Assembly (NCBI GenBank): GCA_028023455.1
Contig: JAQFVV010012506.1
Coordinates: forward strand, 1,612,214 to 1,676,213
DNA from: Epiperipatus broadwayi
Taxonomy: Eukaryota > Onychophora > Udeonychophora > Euonychophora > Peripatidae
DNA length: 64,000 nucleotides
Reading direction: 5' to 3'
Under the pieces are notes generated by a model. That model made no database searches and was not told where the DNA came from. It saw only the letters and a list, made by a program, of their open reading frames with translations. This document shows, piece after piece, positions 38,502-52,396 of this stretch (position 1 is the first letter of the stretch; each line of letters starts with the position of its first letter). Made by a program: the position numbers and the translations under genes.

Positions 38502-38831
<330 letters not shown>

Positions 38832-38834
38832 ATT

Positions 38835-41555
38835 TCAAAAACATAGGTAAATAATATATATATGGGTATGATAGAATTCACACAATGAAAAGGTTGGAGA
38901 GGTTAATTTAATTGTTATTATTTAAACTTTTTCTGATGGTATAAGTTCGTGTGGTCTGATAGTTTCAAATATTCAAATTTTTTTGTATGTTCAAGATTTA
39001 ACTTGGAGATTTGGATAGAAAAAAGTTTAAATATAACAGATTTTTTTATTATGTTTGTTTAATTGTTTAAAGATTACATTTGTGAATAAATAGAATCAAT
39101 TTTTATTTAATTTTTTATCATTGTATATATTTCTAATATGTCCTTCCATTTCATATAGTATTATTGTCACAGAACATATTTTTTGGAGTTCCATACACAT
39201 AGATTTTATTATTTTTATTGACTTTAATCTATTGCAAACCTTGATTGTTTGTTATCTTATATTTTTATTATTACTGCTATAAATTTTTATTATAAATCAA
39301 TAAATTTCGAGTTGATTTAAAATCAGGTGAATCTGACTAATTATTTCTTTTTGAATATGCAAGATAATTGTGGTATTTGATGTTTGATTCAAAATCAAAT
39401 TGATCTTGCTAAGTAAAATAGAATGATATATGTATATTTTATAAATTATTATTAAATCTAATTAGGTATAAATTTTGTTATTTGGTATTGCATTTAAATA
39501 TTTGTTTACTTATCTAAGTCAATATTACTAGTAGAAATAATTTCATTCATTCAGAGTTGATTATTTATTTGCTTATCTTGTCCAGTTACAAAAATCTTAA
39601 TGGATTATTTTATCATTAGTCAAGATGATCTGTCTTAATTGCCATCTTAAATTTCTCTGAAGTCAAGATCACAAATTTTAATAACTAGTAGAGAACTGAA
39701 TATTATCTACAATGGCCAGTTTTCATCATATATAGTTTTAATTGTTATCCATTTTATAATTGATTTATTGAAAATGTAGGTAGATAAATAATATCAGTGA
39801 TTGTAAGTCAGTATGTATCTAATAGAAGCCTACAGTATATTTTATGTAATGTGATTGGGTAGTGTAAAAATGTGAAATTATCTAATAGATTTATTGATGG
39901 CAAATTCTTGTAGAGTGCAATAATTGCATGTCAATCTAATGTAAGAGTTGAATAAAATATTTATATTATATTTAATGTTTTATTAAAATAGATATAACAC
40001 TGAGCAAAGATTTATTTCATTTAAACCTTATAAATATTGTATAATATAAAAAACATTTTCAAAATGTAATTATAATTATTTAGAAACTAGTTGATTTAAA
40101 TAGAATGTTATTAAATATTAAAGTAAATTTGCATTACTATAAATAATATTGGATTAGTAAAGTATGTCAGAATTCAGTTATTTATTGATTCAAATTTAGA
40201 TTTATTCAATTATAAATCAAATAGATGTCTTAAGCATGCATCATTGTTTAGGGTGATGGTGTATGATATGTTGTTTATTGCAGCTTACTTTGGAATTGTG
40301 AATAGATTTGTTGATGTCTGAAGTGATGATCTCATTTGCTTTATTTAGTTTTAAATATAATCTGATTAAATTACATTTTAATAGAGATTGTTAGTATTTT
40401 ATAATGTAGTGGACAATCTAAATAATTATGTATGGGAAATATTGTTATTGCCTAGTATGATCAATAATTGAGCTAGATAATTTTACACAGGTTCTATCAG
40501 AGTTACTATTTGTTAATGCCTGTTTTGCTTTATGATAAATAATATAAATCTTAAGGGAATTTCTTTGTGACAAATGTTGACTGAACAAATGCAAAGAGAT
40601 AGTGAGATAGAAAATCCATTATTATTGTGACAAAGTAGCTATCCATTGCTAGCCTATGATGATAATAGTAATTATTATAAAGTACCAAATCAATTTTAGG
40701 GCTTTTCTAAAATGATATTCCACATTTAGGCTGAAACATAGTAAAGTTTTTTATGTTACCACCTCATATTATAATCAATAGTTCATTACAAAATTGCAAA
40801 CAATGATCAGGCTAAGTATTATTCAGATTAAATTGATCATCTCCCCAACATCTTCATTTTTATCATGTTACAATAGAGAATAAAACAATCTTTAAAGAAC
40901 TTACTGCATGGGAAAGATCTCTCCAATAATCTCTTTTAGAAAACAATAAATTAGAAAGCTTTTCCCATAAGGTAGAAGGAATTTGAATGGTTTTCTATTC
41001 TTAATTTACTTCTAATTAAAAATACCTATGCATTTATTAGTGTAAGTATTAATTTCTGATATAGTTTAATATTCTTAACATAAATGTTAAGAAAATTAAC
41101 CCTATAAAATGATTTGAAGATGAGGATACTAACTTCAAAATATTTGTAAAGGTCTGTTATAAAGATAACTAATAAATTAATATCATTAGCATTTTTCTAG
41201 GTTTAGTTTTTATTTTATGAGTCAATAAACATAATGTGTCTAAAAGCACATCTAAAATTTATATATAAATCATTAACAATGGAATCAGTTTTGAAATTGC
41301 TAAGTATAATCTTTTAACTAAATCTATTATTTAATCTATGATATCAAGAGATTTTGTTTTATCGATTTTACAAATGCTTAGTACTCAAATTAAACTTGCC
41401 AATAAAAATATGAAATACTACTTAATTAAATGCTTAAACTATTTAACCTATATAATTTTTGAGTATTATTTCATGCAATCTTGCTATTGTTTTATGCAAT
41501 TTTGTTTTAATAATGAAAAAAAAATGTAACACTATTATTCAAATGAGAATGAATT
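38835..41555. other. AT-rich DNA without recognisable features
   Basis: About 2.7 kb with no coding similarity or assignable repeat; the ORF at 41338-41529 has no recognisable motif. Confidence 0.5.
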
Positions 41556-41559
41556 CCTG

Positions 41560-41690
41560 AAGTCAGACTAATCAATGGCTGCAAGAATATTTGATTACTG
41601 TCTTGCACTAGGTGGCACCACTGTATGGAGAATTTTGCTTCCGTGTTAACAGCTTGTGTAAACATAAAGAATGGTAATCATGTGAGATTT
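41560..41690. mobile_element. MITE, family 1 copy E (terminal fragment)
   Basis: Contains ACTAATCAATGGCTGCAAGA, TTGCACTAGGTGGCA, CCACTGTATGGAGAATTTTG and the terminus GAATGGTAATCATGTGAG, in the same order as the right ends of copies A and C. The rest of the element is missing. Confidence 0.65.
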
Positions 41691-41699
41691 AATTATTGC

Positions 41700-42880
41700 A
41701 ATGCTGGTAAAAAAATAACAGTAATAAGACTGTGAAATTATAATAAAATATCATTAAATAAAATGATATTGGCTTATTGGTCAGAAATTTATAAGAAGTT
41801 TCAGCACTGAAAATGATAGATCTGGTCCATGATTTATAGATCTTGGCTCCTGAGACTACCATTTTATAAATGCATTAAACCAAGCAGAGCATAAACACAA
41901 TTTATAGATAATTTTTTTTTTACAGATTTATGTAAAACAGTTCTTCAGAATTCAAAGTAAATAATAATTATTTGGTTAACTAATTTCAAGCCTAAGTGTA
42001 GCTGTAGAATAATAAACTTGAAAACTTAAAAGTTTTGAATCGGAGCTGAAATTTCCTCTTTGGTGCTTGAACATCATATAACACTTCAAGCAATCTAACA
42101 TTCTACATTTTTTATCCTGTCATTTAAAGTTGCATATTCTAGGGTTAAAAGGATTTTCAAATGTATGGCATTTCAAATAATCAATCATTCCATTATTTTT
42201 TCCCTGTATCATTACCAGTTGCAAATTTGAGGCTAAAGATTTAGGCCAACTTTTAGCTAAATAAAGTAACAATACTTAGTTCAGCCGCAGTTAATGAAAC
42301 TATTGCGCTCAAACAAATACTTGGGTATTCAAACATAGGGCAACCCAGCAAGAAACTAACTACATTATTATATGGTCTCCTAAAACTTTTATAGAAAAAA
42401 AATATTAAAAAAAAGTATAGTAATAAATAAAATTAGAAACAATTAGCAGAAATATATTAATATATATAACATTTAAAAAAATCAAGATGTTAATGTAGCT
42501 ATAAAAATTAACAGTTACAATTAATATAATATTAATCTTTCTAAATATTGACTCTATTATTCTTGTTAACATTTAAAACACAGATTCCTCGTCTTCGGTA
42601 AATACCCCAGAGATTAAAAAAGAAAATAATGTTCGAAGTCTTAATTGAACTTAGAGCTAAAAGGATTTTTAAAGAGCTTTCTAACATAATTGCTAGATTA
42701 TCTCATTATCAAACTTAAAATATCTGGAATGGCAGGTAAAAGAAACCGTGCTGTTTAAAATAAAATAAAAACTTTAATATTCATAATAAATTTATGTGTG
42801 TGCATTTCCACTGAATTATAACAATGACTTCATATAAATATATATACCAAGTATTAAAAAGGCCACTACAACTGTAATTT
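41700..42880. other. AT-rich DNA, may include decayed LINE 5' part
   Basis: No clear coding frame. The Jockey-type LINE starts to be recognisable at about 42885; a CTGGAATGGCAGG stretch near 42724 could be its 'W..AK' region but this is not secure. Confidence 0.4.
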
Positions 42881-42884
42881 ATAA

Positions 42885-44322
42885 ATTCTAAAAATGTTTT
42901 TAAAGCTTTTTGAAAGATAATTTTGCCAATAGTTGAGAGTCACCTACTTTTAGAACAGGCTGAATTTAGGCCAGAAAGAAGCTGTAATTAGTAAATTTTA
43001 TCTGTAACAACTCACATTAAAAATGATTTTCGAAATAAATTAAAACGTAGTGTTATCTTCTTGATTTAACTTTATTTCATGATTCTGTTTGGAAAAATTG
43101 TCTTCTAAATATTCTTAAATGCAGGACAAGTAACCATTAATTTATTTGACAAAATACTCTCCAATAGAAAAATTTAAGTGATATTAAAAATAAAAAAAAT
43201 CTAGATACAAAAATTTTACATAATAGTCTACCACAAAGTTCACTTCTTTTACCTATTTTGTTTAATATATTTATCAATGATCTCCCAGATATAGAATGCA
43301 GAAAATTAATCTACACTGATGATATTGCATTGAATTATCAAAAGTCTTTTCCTGAAATAGGAAAATCTTTCAATAAGAATTGGAAGGGATTGGAAATCTT
43401 TTTTAAGAATTGATGCCTTATTCCTAATTCAATAAAGATAGTATATTGAATTTTTAATTTAAACAACTGAAAATGATTGAAATACATTTCTACTGCATGC
43501 TATGTAAGAGTAAACTTGGATCATAGTCTAACTTTTTTTTTTTATCTTGGGTTAAATCAAAATTAATATCTAGAAAATCTTCTTGAAAAGCTGGATGACA
43601 TTACTTGAGGTTATAAAGAAAGTACTTTAGGGTAACTATGATCACAGCAAATTTTAGTGATGAATGTTATGCTTCTATTTGAAAAAAAAGTTTACACATT
43701 AAACTTCTGGATGGTCTACTAAATATTATCATGAGAAATATTACTGTTGCACTCAAGTCATCATTTACAATGGCTTCTTGTTTTTTTTTTATATATTCTT
43801 CCGCCATATATAAAAAAAGAAGTTGTTTGATAAAATAAAATGTATAAAAGCTTTTGCCAATTACTCAAAATATGGTCTTATAACTTAAGACTCATCTCAA
43901 ATCAAGATCACTCTTTTGGATTTTAATTCAAGAATCTACAATTGAGAAATTAAGACATAAAAATGGAATTCTTATGATATTCCAAATAATTTTTTTTCCA
44001 GATTCAAAAATAAAGCAGTTGAAATTGATCTTTTAGACACAATTGTAAACTCATCAGGTCCAAAACAAGTAATGGTTGTTGTGTTTAGTAGCTTTATAAA
44101 TGGAATTTATTAGTCATAAATTTATGTAAATGCAATAAAACACAAACCATGCCATTACATTGTTAATTATTATAGAATTTACAATTACAGTGGTGGAATT
44201 GAAGGACTTAATAAAGTACTAGTGAATCATTCTCCTGATTGGAATCTCTATGGGTTCATTTATGATATTTGTTAGTTGTCAAATTTTAAAAAAATTCATA
44301 ATTAAATAAATAAATAAAGGCT
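42885..44322 (+). pseudogene. Jockey-type LINE reverse transcriptase fossil
   Basis: Decayed RT readable across frames. ILPIVESHLLLEQAEFRPER (about 42915-42975) corresponds to 'P..P.QAGFR..RS'. DSVWKNCLL (about 43083-43110) corresponds to 'YDTVW..GLL'. SLPQSSLLLPILFNIFINDL (about 43225-43285) corresponds to 'GLPQGSVL.P.LFN.Y.NDLP'. IYTDDIAL (about 43310-43332) is the YADD box with Thr for Ala. Then RVNLDHSLTF, KSLHIKLLDGLLNIIMR and WLLVFF-type matches follow the usual C-terminal order. CKCNKTQTMPLHC near 44125-44165 is the terminal Cys/His motif. A 3' (AAAT)n tail lies at 44303-44322. Many stops and frameshifts mean it is dead. Clade by motif order; CR1 or I-type are alternatives. Confidence 0.7.
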
Positions 44323-44324
44323 GC

Positions 44325-46035
44325 ATCTATATCAAGGATCCTTATTAAGATACCAGAGTTATATATATGTTTTAGTCTATTTTCTTAATATTTTTTGCTC
44401 TTTATATTTAATAATGTTAGTATAATTTGAAAGTATTTTAAATATTCCTAGTTTTTTCCTATTATTATCATCATTAATTATTTGCCAAAGTGCTTGCCTT
44501 GCATGACAACTTCTCCAGCCTTTCTGTTACAGTGGATTAACTTTTATGTATTCATAACAAACTTCTCATTTAGATCATCATTCAATCTACTTATCTTCTT
44601 TTCCTCTATATATTCTTCCAATATATTCTTCATAACTTTTTATACCTATATGTGTGTTCAATTGCATTTTTCTTATTTTTTAATATTTTTGAATACTTTT
44701 TTTGATTTATTCTAAATTTTAATATTGCAACTTCTATTTTTTTTATTTATTTTTTTATGCTTCTTCAAATATGCAATTTAAAACCTTCTACTTATTTATA
44801 CCATTTTATTAATTTTCCAAGTATCTTATCTTTGTAAAGTGACATTTTAAGAACAAGCTCTTTTTTTAATATTAGCTTTAATGGATTTCAAAATAATCTT
44901 ATTTTTAATTTGAAAACACCCATGTTCTTTTTCCCCTTCATATTTCCCCCTGCTTTTTCTTTAATTGCAATTTTGGATAGAGAAAAATATTCTTTATCAA
45001 ATATTTATTTTTTGACAAATTTTATTATAAGCATAAGTTCAAAAAACAAAAATAATTTTAAAAATAAATATCCACTTTGTCAATAAAAATATATAATAAT
45101 CAAAAATAAGTAATGAAAATAAAAATATTTCAACTTTCAGGTTAAAAAAATGCATTTAACAAAAAAAAAAAAACTTCATTAAAGAATAAGTTTAAATAAT
45201 GAAAATATTTTTAGAGCATTAAAAATCATCTTCCCATTTGCAAAAAAGACAATCAAAAATAATAAGTTACTGATGTAGACATTTCCTGTTGGATATCAGT
45301 AAATTTTCAGCTGAATAATTTTTTGCTAAAAAGCAAAAATATTCAAAGCAAAGTTAAATGTAAATATCATGAACATATTAACAAAAACTATTTAATAATT
45401 TTACAAAAAATAATAATGAAAAAATTAAAAAGTAAATATAAATTTATTTTTCTGTTATTATGATGTCAACAAAAGTTTATGTTACACTATGTATATCCTT
45501 CTTAATAGAGATTCTGTAGTATGCTGTATTCCTTTTTCATTAGATTGCTGATAGTTACTAAGAGACACTATATTAAGATTTAAAATATTAATCTGTTAAA
45601 TTGTTTCAAAATCATTTAAAGTCTTTGTTAATAAATGTTTTTACTACAAGTAATTCAAGTTGTTTGTAGGTGTTAAACACATTTATGTCCTGTTGTAGTT
45701 TCAATGGGACATTTATGTAAAAAATATGCAATAGTAAAAGTTTGTTTAATCAATTTTTGTCTGTTTTAGTGAGTATTTGAATTTTTAAAAATAACTAAAT
45801 TTCAAACATATTATTTAACGAATAATTAGGATTATTGTTCTATAATTGTTAGTCAGTTTGCAAGTACAATAATATTTTAATAAAAAAAATGTTTGAAAAA
45901 TTAAGAGATCAGTGGTTGTAGCATAATGTTGTTTATGTAGGAATTCTCTAAATAGTATTAAATTTGATGTGAAGTGTGGTATTTTAAATGTAAGATATTG
46001 TAAGATATATTCTAAATATTTATCAGTAAGACATT
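44325..46035. other. AT-rich DNA without recognisable features
   Basis: T-rich and A-rich halves on either side of about 45000. No gene identified. Confidence 0.5.
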
Positions 46036-46101
46036 ATTGCAGTATAATGTGAATATATATATATATATATATTGCAGTATAATGTTAATATATATATATA
46101 T
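46036..46101. repeat. Minisatellite-like duplication with (TA)n
   Basis: The unit ATTGCAGTATAATGT.AA followed by (TA)n occurs twice in tandem (about 46036 and 46072). Confidence 0.8.
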
Positions 46102-46104
46102 CAT

Positions 46105-47062
46105 TCAGACACTAAACCTGATAGTGCACAAGGATGCACAAAGGTAAGTGGTTTTATAACTACAATCACATAAGAACAGCCCAAGCATACCTAAACCATG
46201 ATTCTTCAATCTTAGAATGTTATCATGTGATTATACATATACATTGTGAATATTCTGAAAAGTATATAAAAACAAATGGTTTGAGATAAGTGAGAGTAAA
46301 AATTACTAAGTTTTGTTCTAATAAAATGTAATTACTTAAAAATTATATATATTAAATATATATCAATTACTTGTATTTAAATTTTTATATAAGTTTAAAG
46401 TCATGTAATTGATATAATTTAATTAATATTGTCTATAATCTAAGTTTTAGCATTAATATTATTAAATTTTGGAGGTTTCTAATGATTATAATATTTAATT
46501 TCATTATATTATTTTTGTACAAATACTTTTTCTGTTTTTGTTAATAAAAATTTACACTAAAATTATTTATATCTTTGTTATTTATTATATCCTATATTTT
46601 AACCTTTTTATGCATAGGTTATTTTTAGAGTATTTTTTCAAGTACACATGTGTATATATAAAATATCAGTCTTGAAAATGATAATGGCTACAGAGGTTGA
46701 AGCATAAAAAATAATAAATAACAAATATAAAAATAATAAAATTCAATGCATATTTTAGTAATACAAATAAAAAAAAAAAATTTACCAAAATAATGTAATG
46801 TTTACAAAATTAAGATAGAAGCAAATTCATAGAAAAAATGTTAACTTTAAAGTAGGTTATTTAATTAAATGTTTTTATTGAAGTTAAAAAATTGGTTTGT
46901 TTGTTTGTTTACTTGTTATCTCACTATAGGGCAGTATAAATATATATGTTTTCAATTTAATAACATTTTTTAATATAAAAAGATAAAATGTCAACAATTT
47001 TAAACAGAAAAGTTACTTACTGATTTTGTATACATATATAATAATTATAAAGAACTTGAATT
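46105..47062. other. AT-rich DNA without recognisable features
   Basis: No gene or assignable repeat. Confidence 0.5.
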
Positions 47063-47230
47063 CAGACTTTCAAACACCCATAGCTATTCAATTCATTTTA
47101 AAAAACTGACACACATGACCACATACATATGAAAAGGATAAATGATCTCCAATTTACATATTTTATGCTGAATCTGCTCTCATCAGTTGGTTTTCACCAT
47201 CTCCAACATGTATAGTCAATATACATATAT
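47063..47230 (+). repeat. Dispersed repeat, copy 2
   Basis: Partner of 23068-23235: CAGACTTTCAAACACCCA, CTGACACACATGACCACATA, AAAAGGATAAATGATCTCCA, ATTTTATGCTGAATCTG and CATCAGTTGGTTTTCACC in the same order. Both copies run into AT-rich microsatellite-like sequence. Confidence 0.55.
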
Positions 47231-47529
47231 AATGATGTACACGTATCAAATATGATACATACATAAAAAATATATAATTGCCTTATTGCAGAAATATCTA
47301 ATGATATATATATATATATCCTATGTTTATGAAATTGATTTTAAGTAAAATTATATGAAGTGAAATTTATCTACAATATAGTTTTGGTAAGCAATTTTTA
47401 AAAAAAATTTCATTCAAAGTAAAAATGTTGAACTCTTTTCACTTAAAAAAGAATTCATATTTTTAATCACTTATATACACATACATTATTATGTACACAT
47501 ACTATCTAGTGATATATATATATATATAT

Positions 47530-48149
47530 TGTAACGGAATATAATATCCCGTCACATTATTTTAAAGATCATAAATAAAAATTGATTTATAAAAAGAAAA
47601 AAACTTAACTTAAAAACTGAAATTTAAAAACTGTTTAACGTATATATATATCGCATGATGGACAACTTTAAAAACTATTAAAAAATAAAAATATTTGAAA
47701 GTAATTTTTTGTAAAAAAGTAAAGATATAAAGATTTGATATTTTTGAAAATAGAAATAATGTTGATTTCTATAATCTTAGAAAATGGAAATGATTGTCTT
47801 ATTAATTAAATGATTGTTCAAAAGCAAATTGGCACTTGAAGCATTTAAAATAAATTAAAGGGTCAAATAAGAGAGTACAAAGAAATTAAATGACCAATGC
47901 AAACCCCAGAAATGTCAGCACGGACCGTAATTGAAACACCAGAGAATTAGTGATGTCTTGCTCATTGAATCTCAAGATCTAATGATAAGAGACTAATAAA
48001 AATATAAAAGCCAAATTATTATAATAATTGTTATCTGAGAGCTGACTATGAATATGTCATTATAACTAGCTATATTGCAGATTTTCACGATGTGGAAGTC
48101 TGCAATAAATTTAATTTTCCAGACAACCAGCTGAGACCTCCCTATGACA
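47530..48149 (+). mobile_element. LTR of a Ty3/gypsy-like element (620 bp)
   Basis: Starts TGTAACGGAATATAATATCC directly after a (TA)n tract and ends CCTATGACA, so it has the TG...CA ends of an LTR. It contains a TATAAAAG box (48003-48010) and AATAAA (48104-48109) in U3-R-U5 order. Immediately after comes G and TTGGGGACCAAAAAGGAATG, placed like a primer-binding site. It opens with a dyad (GTAACGG...CCCGTCAC). No second LTR or pol was found downstream, so it is a 5' LTR with a lost body. Confidence 0.6.
48003..48010 (+). promoter_or_regulatory. TATA box of the 47.5 kb LTR
   Basis: TATAAAAG about 100 bp upstream of AATAAA, the spacing expected for a U3 promoter and R region. Confidence 0.5.
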
Positions 48150-49776
48150 GTTGGGGACCAAAAAGGAATGGCAAGTAGCGGCTTTGTTTTTAAAAAGGAA
48201 GAACAAACAATCTACATAAGTGATCACGAAGATGGACCTCAAAATCTGCAGAATCCGTAAAGTATAAACTTTTACCAATTGAACTTTCTTTTAAATAATT
48301 ACCGTATAACATCAATAAGTAATCAATCCAAAGAAAAAAAAAGTAATATAAATGAATGTACTCTTATCTGACCAAGAATAGAACTCTAAATCAATTATAA
48401 ATATTTGTTTTTATATACATTTGCTATTTCAATCATTTCCATTTTTTTTAATTTAATTATTTATGTTTGTATTTAACTAGGTTATTTATTTCTATCTGCT
48501 AAATAAAATGTATTAAATTAAAGTTGGGTGTAGATAGCTGCATGGATAAAGATTAATAACTATGTTTAAATTCGTTTATGTTTAATTTAAGGGATTTTAA
48601 TTTCAGGCTATTTGTTTCGTAGTTAGGGCAATGATTGTGGAGGGATATATGGGTGTTTATATTAATGTAATGTGAAGGTGTTTAGCATACAGGGCAGCAT
48701 GCCCAACTGAATGCATGACCCCAAAGAGGCAGTCATATCATTGAAATGGTCGCAGAGGTATTTCCTGCACCATTGACCCCTTCTAGCTCTATGGACAGGG
48801 ATTTATAAGACGGCAGAAAGACTGCTCCCCCCATACGTAGCACTCTTTAAAAATAATTATATACATGATTCCTTAGTCAGGCAGATATACTTTTCTGTTC
48901 TGGACACTGATCATTTCCTTCAAATAATATCACGCTGTCAGATGCACATTCCTGTCAGCGTGGTTTTATGATAGCATCTTCATATTGCATTAGTTGCAAA
49001 TATATATCTGGAAGCTGACATTGCGTTGGCTACGAACTTTTAGTCTGAGATTGAACAAATGTTTTGATAAGTTTTTAAGTGGAAAACAAAAATCTATGTA
49101 GACTATCTATGCTCAACATACTAAAGTAAAATATAATTTAAATATCCATCTGTGCGGTCTATTTAAATAGTAATTTGAATTTAAATTTAAAAAAATTATT
49201 AATGTTAAAATCTAAAATAAATTTATTCCTCAAATTTTAAATGTGCATTAATTAAAATCTATTTGTGTGTTAATTACTGGCAGTGGCTTCTTTTATTTTA
49301 TTGTTTTAAATATTAATATATTTTGAGAATCTAAAACTATTAAAACTTATAAAAGTGCTAAATCTCTGCTACTCTATGAGCTAGTGACCTTGGGCAAACA
49401 GTCAGAATAATATATATAAGAAAATTTTTGAATCTTAACTTATGTATCTGCCTACTATATACATTTTTTAGGTTCAAATGCCTAGATGGCGCCCATGTAG
49501 TGCAGATACGTTGAAGATCCTTTCATTGACCATTAAAATATTTATATATAATACAAGGAATAAATCCTTTATGTTGCTTATTCAAATTAAAAATAAATCA
49601 TAGATATAATAAAATATCTTGACTAACAACAAAATGATATATAACAATAGCTGTAATATAGTCATATAATCATCACAAATAAACTATAAGTTTTCAGCCA
49701 ATTTAATGTATGATATAGTTTTACACTTTCATTTACTGTGCCTATACTAAAAACTTAAAAATAACAGAGATAATTT
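48150..49776. other. Region after the LTR; partly less AT-rich
   Basis: The first 100-150 bp may be leader of the LTR element. 48690-48840 is noticeably richer in G+C than its surroundings but has no readable frame. GATGGCGCCCATGTAGTGCA near 49484 shares GTAGTGCAGATA with the LTR fragment at 38139-38390, so scattered LTR-element debris is likely. Confidence 0.4.
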
Positions 49777-50024
49777 TTTTTATATATTAAATGTTTTTAT
49801 TGACTATGCACTAAAAAGAAAAAAAATGTTTCAACCAAAAATTGGGATTTTTAGATTTAACTTGAAACAAAAGCATGGGGGGGGGGTCCAAACAAGGCAT
49901 TGACTTAATTTCTGATAACCCCCCATGTTTTTTATTTCACATTAAATCTAAAACCCCAATTGTGGTTGAAGAAACTTTTTTTTCCTTTTTAGTGCATGGT
50001 CAATAAAAACATTTAGTATATAAA
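49777..50024. mobile_element. Fold-back MITE, family 2
   Basis: Arms of about 105 bp (49777-49882 and 49919-50024) are near-perfect reverse complements. The outer ends are TTTTATATATTAAATG / CATTTAGTATATAAAA. The arms end internally at a G10 run (49878-49887) facing a C6 run (49919-49924), with about 30 bp of unique loop. It is unrelated in sequence to family 1 and has no coding capacity. Confidence 0.8.
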
Positions 50025-50408
50025 AGAGCTTACTTCTATTATTTTGTGTTTATTTTAATTTTGAGTTATTTTATATTATAATTAAGTTTAATACTGTATT
50101 GTAGATATTGCTTATTTATTATTAGTGAGTCTTTGTGTATTGTTGCAAAAATTTGTGTATAAAATTATTTATGTCTATATAATAATATATTTATGAATGT
50201 GCATTGGATTTTTTTAAAAAATAATTTTGGAAATTAATATTTCATAATTAAAAAAAAAACTAAATTATCTGATAAGAATGAGATAGACAAATTTATTTTT
50301 TAAAAGTTATAAATGTTTTATTATTATTATTATTTTTTCCTCTTCTCTTCTTCTCCTTTTTTTATTATTATTTTATAGCATAACTTTTAGTTTTTAATAT
50401 ATATATAT
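50025..50408. other. AT-rich DNA ending in (TA)n
   Basis: No gene. (ATT)n and TC-rich patches at 50320-50370, then (TA)n at 50397-50408 directly before the LTR. Confidence 0.5.
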
Positions 50409-51894
50409 TGCGACAGAATGGGTTTGAACCCAGTCACAATTAATATCATAGGTGATGGAAATTATGTGTATAAGTAGATATATATATAATTTTATTATAT
50501 GATGGTGGCTACATAAATACACAAACAAAGGTGTGAAGGTGCTCTGTCATATGTGCATGTTATGAACATGTGTGTGAATGAAGAGATAGAAATGAAATTT
50601 TATTTCACATTATAAAAGCCTAGAAGTTTCTATCAGAAATGAAATTTTACTTTCTTTTGTTTACAATAAAAGCAGTGATAAAAGCTTTTCACACACCAAC
50701 TAAAATCTGGTTAGGTAGCAATTGAAAACAGGAAGTGAGATCAAAAGAACCTCCTAGAACAATCGGAGAGGGCTATAAAAGAGAGGTACCCAAAAGGCTC
50801 AGGGTCTTATCCCTGCAGAGTTTCAATCATTGACAGAGGAATCATTAATCCAATTTTAAAAATTTTAAATTTTAAACTTATCTAATGGCGGATCAAAAGG
50901 AAATGGGGTAAAAGCCTATGTATCAGATTCAAACCCCTAATTCCAACTAACTGCAGCTGCTCGTTCAATAATAACAAGGTGCCTCTGAATTAAAATAACT
51001 ACCAACATCGGAACCAAAGCAGAGTCTCATCAAACAATGGTCATATACGAATACTAAGATCGGGAATCCTCACAAAGAATTCTATGTCTACTATCTGCAT
51101 TTATTTGCCAGGGATATTCAGGTAAAAGAACTTTATGTATTGATTTTATATATATAAAAAAATATTAACCATTTTCCTAATGTGCGCATGAAAATCCAAC
51201 TAAACAACAAAAGAAAACTTTTATTAAGTTCTTATTTGCAGACATTAATGTTGCAATTAGTATATGAGGTCACATGGAATAAACTCTTTCTATCGACCTT
51301 CACTACCTGACTGATTTGTAATAAAATATTGGAAAGAATGTTGTATGTGTATGTTCAAAATGACAGAGTTTTAATTATAATTATGGTAAAAGGGTTGAAT
51401 TATATTTGTTTTATTAAAGATGAAAAAAATAATAATGGTCTTTTGAAGTAGTTTAAATAAAATCTGATTTAATAATGAAACCGTATCTAGAAATCTTATT
51501 GTGATATTTTCTTTGTATATTTTTTTATGTGTTTCAAAACTCTTACTCCCATTCATTTATACTCCTGACTGTGATGCCACCTGACAATGAGACTGAGCTA
51601 GCTGATGGTCAAAAAGTCTCACATTCCTTAAGGTAGTGGTTCTCGTTGGTAATATATTCACTTTGCATAATTTTTATATTCATATAAGATTGGTGCTTGG
51701 AATCCTATGGATGACCATAAATATGCATTGGGAATGTATTACAGTTAAATGAGAATGAATTCAGAAGATGTTTTGATCAAGTGATTAAGTCAAAACAGTT
51801 TTAGTTAAATATACATATGTAAGCACATATGTTTTCTGGGTTGTAAGTATATCAGGAGAAACTTATTATATAGTAAAAAGGGGTTTTTGTTACA
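50409..51894 (+). repeat. 5' LTR of the gag-only element
   Basis: 1486 bp, TGCGACAGAATGG...GTTACA. Aligns end to end with 53514-55087. Relative to that copy it lacks about 27 bp near 50550 and about 45 bp near 51100. It includes a TATAAAA box at 50774-50780. Confidence 0.9.
50774..50780 (+). promoter_or_regulatory. TATA box in the 5' LTR
   Basis: GGCTATAAAAGAGAGG, conserved in the 3' LTR (ACTATAAAAGAGAGG at 53911), is the likely U3 promoter core of the element. Confidence 0.6.
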
Positions 51895-51895
51895 A

Positions 51896-51913
51896 TGGCA
51901 TCCCAACTAAAGG
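51896..51913 (+). promoter_or_regulatory. Primer-binding site
   Basis: TGGCATCCCAACTAAAGG starts two bases after the 5' LTR end (the LTR ends at 51894, then A). The leading TGG is expected for pairing with a tRNA CCA end. The specific tRNA is not identified. Confidence 0.6.
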
Positions 51914-52396
51914 GCTTCAAAGAGAAGTAGAGGGGGATGTGGAAATTATGAGTATTCAGTAGTAAATAAATTAAGAGTAAGTGAACAAATGCATAATAAT
52001 CATTTAAATTTTGAAAAAAGTAATTGTGTGAGATTAAATCGTTGTTCTGTCCCGAATGAATGAAGCTCAGAATTTGATCACAAATGCTGACATTAAAGAA
52101 ATCCAACTAATAAATGGATTAAAGTTATATTTAGGTATGATTTTTATCAAGTGTTTCACTAGTAATTTCAGAAATACGTTAATAAAGTGATAGTTGTTTA
52201 TATTATTATTGAGGAAAATGTTTGTTTTAGATAGGTAATTCAAATGAAACATTTGAATAAATTGAAATGCGTTGTTCTTTTTAAATGTATATCTCTCAAA
52301 AAATAACCACCTTGTCATTTTGTGTTTACGCAATAGGCCAAAGATATGCAATCCATTATCTTTTGTTTAATTTGATGGGGTTTCGAGAGTTAAAGA

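Noticed and set aside
49484-49500. TGGCGCCCATG as a primer-binding site
   Set aside because: Not preceded by a TG...CA LTR end; a better PBS candidate lies at 48151 after the 47.5 kb LTR.
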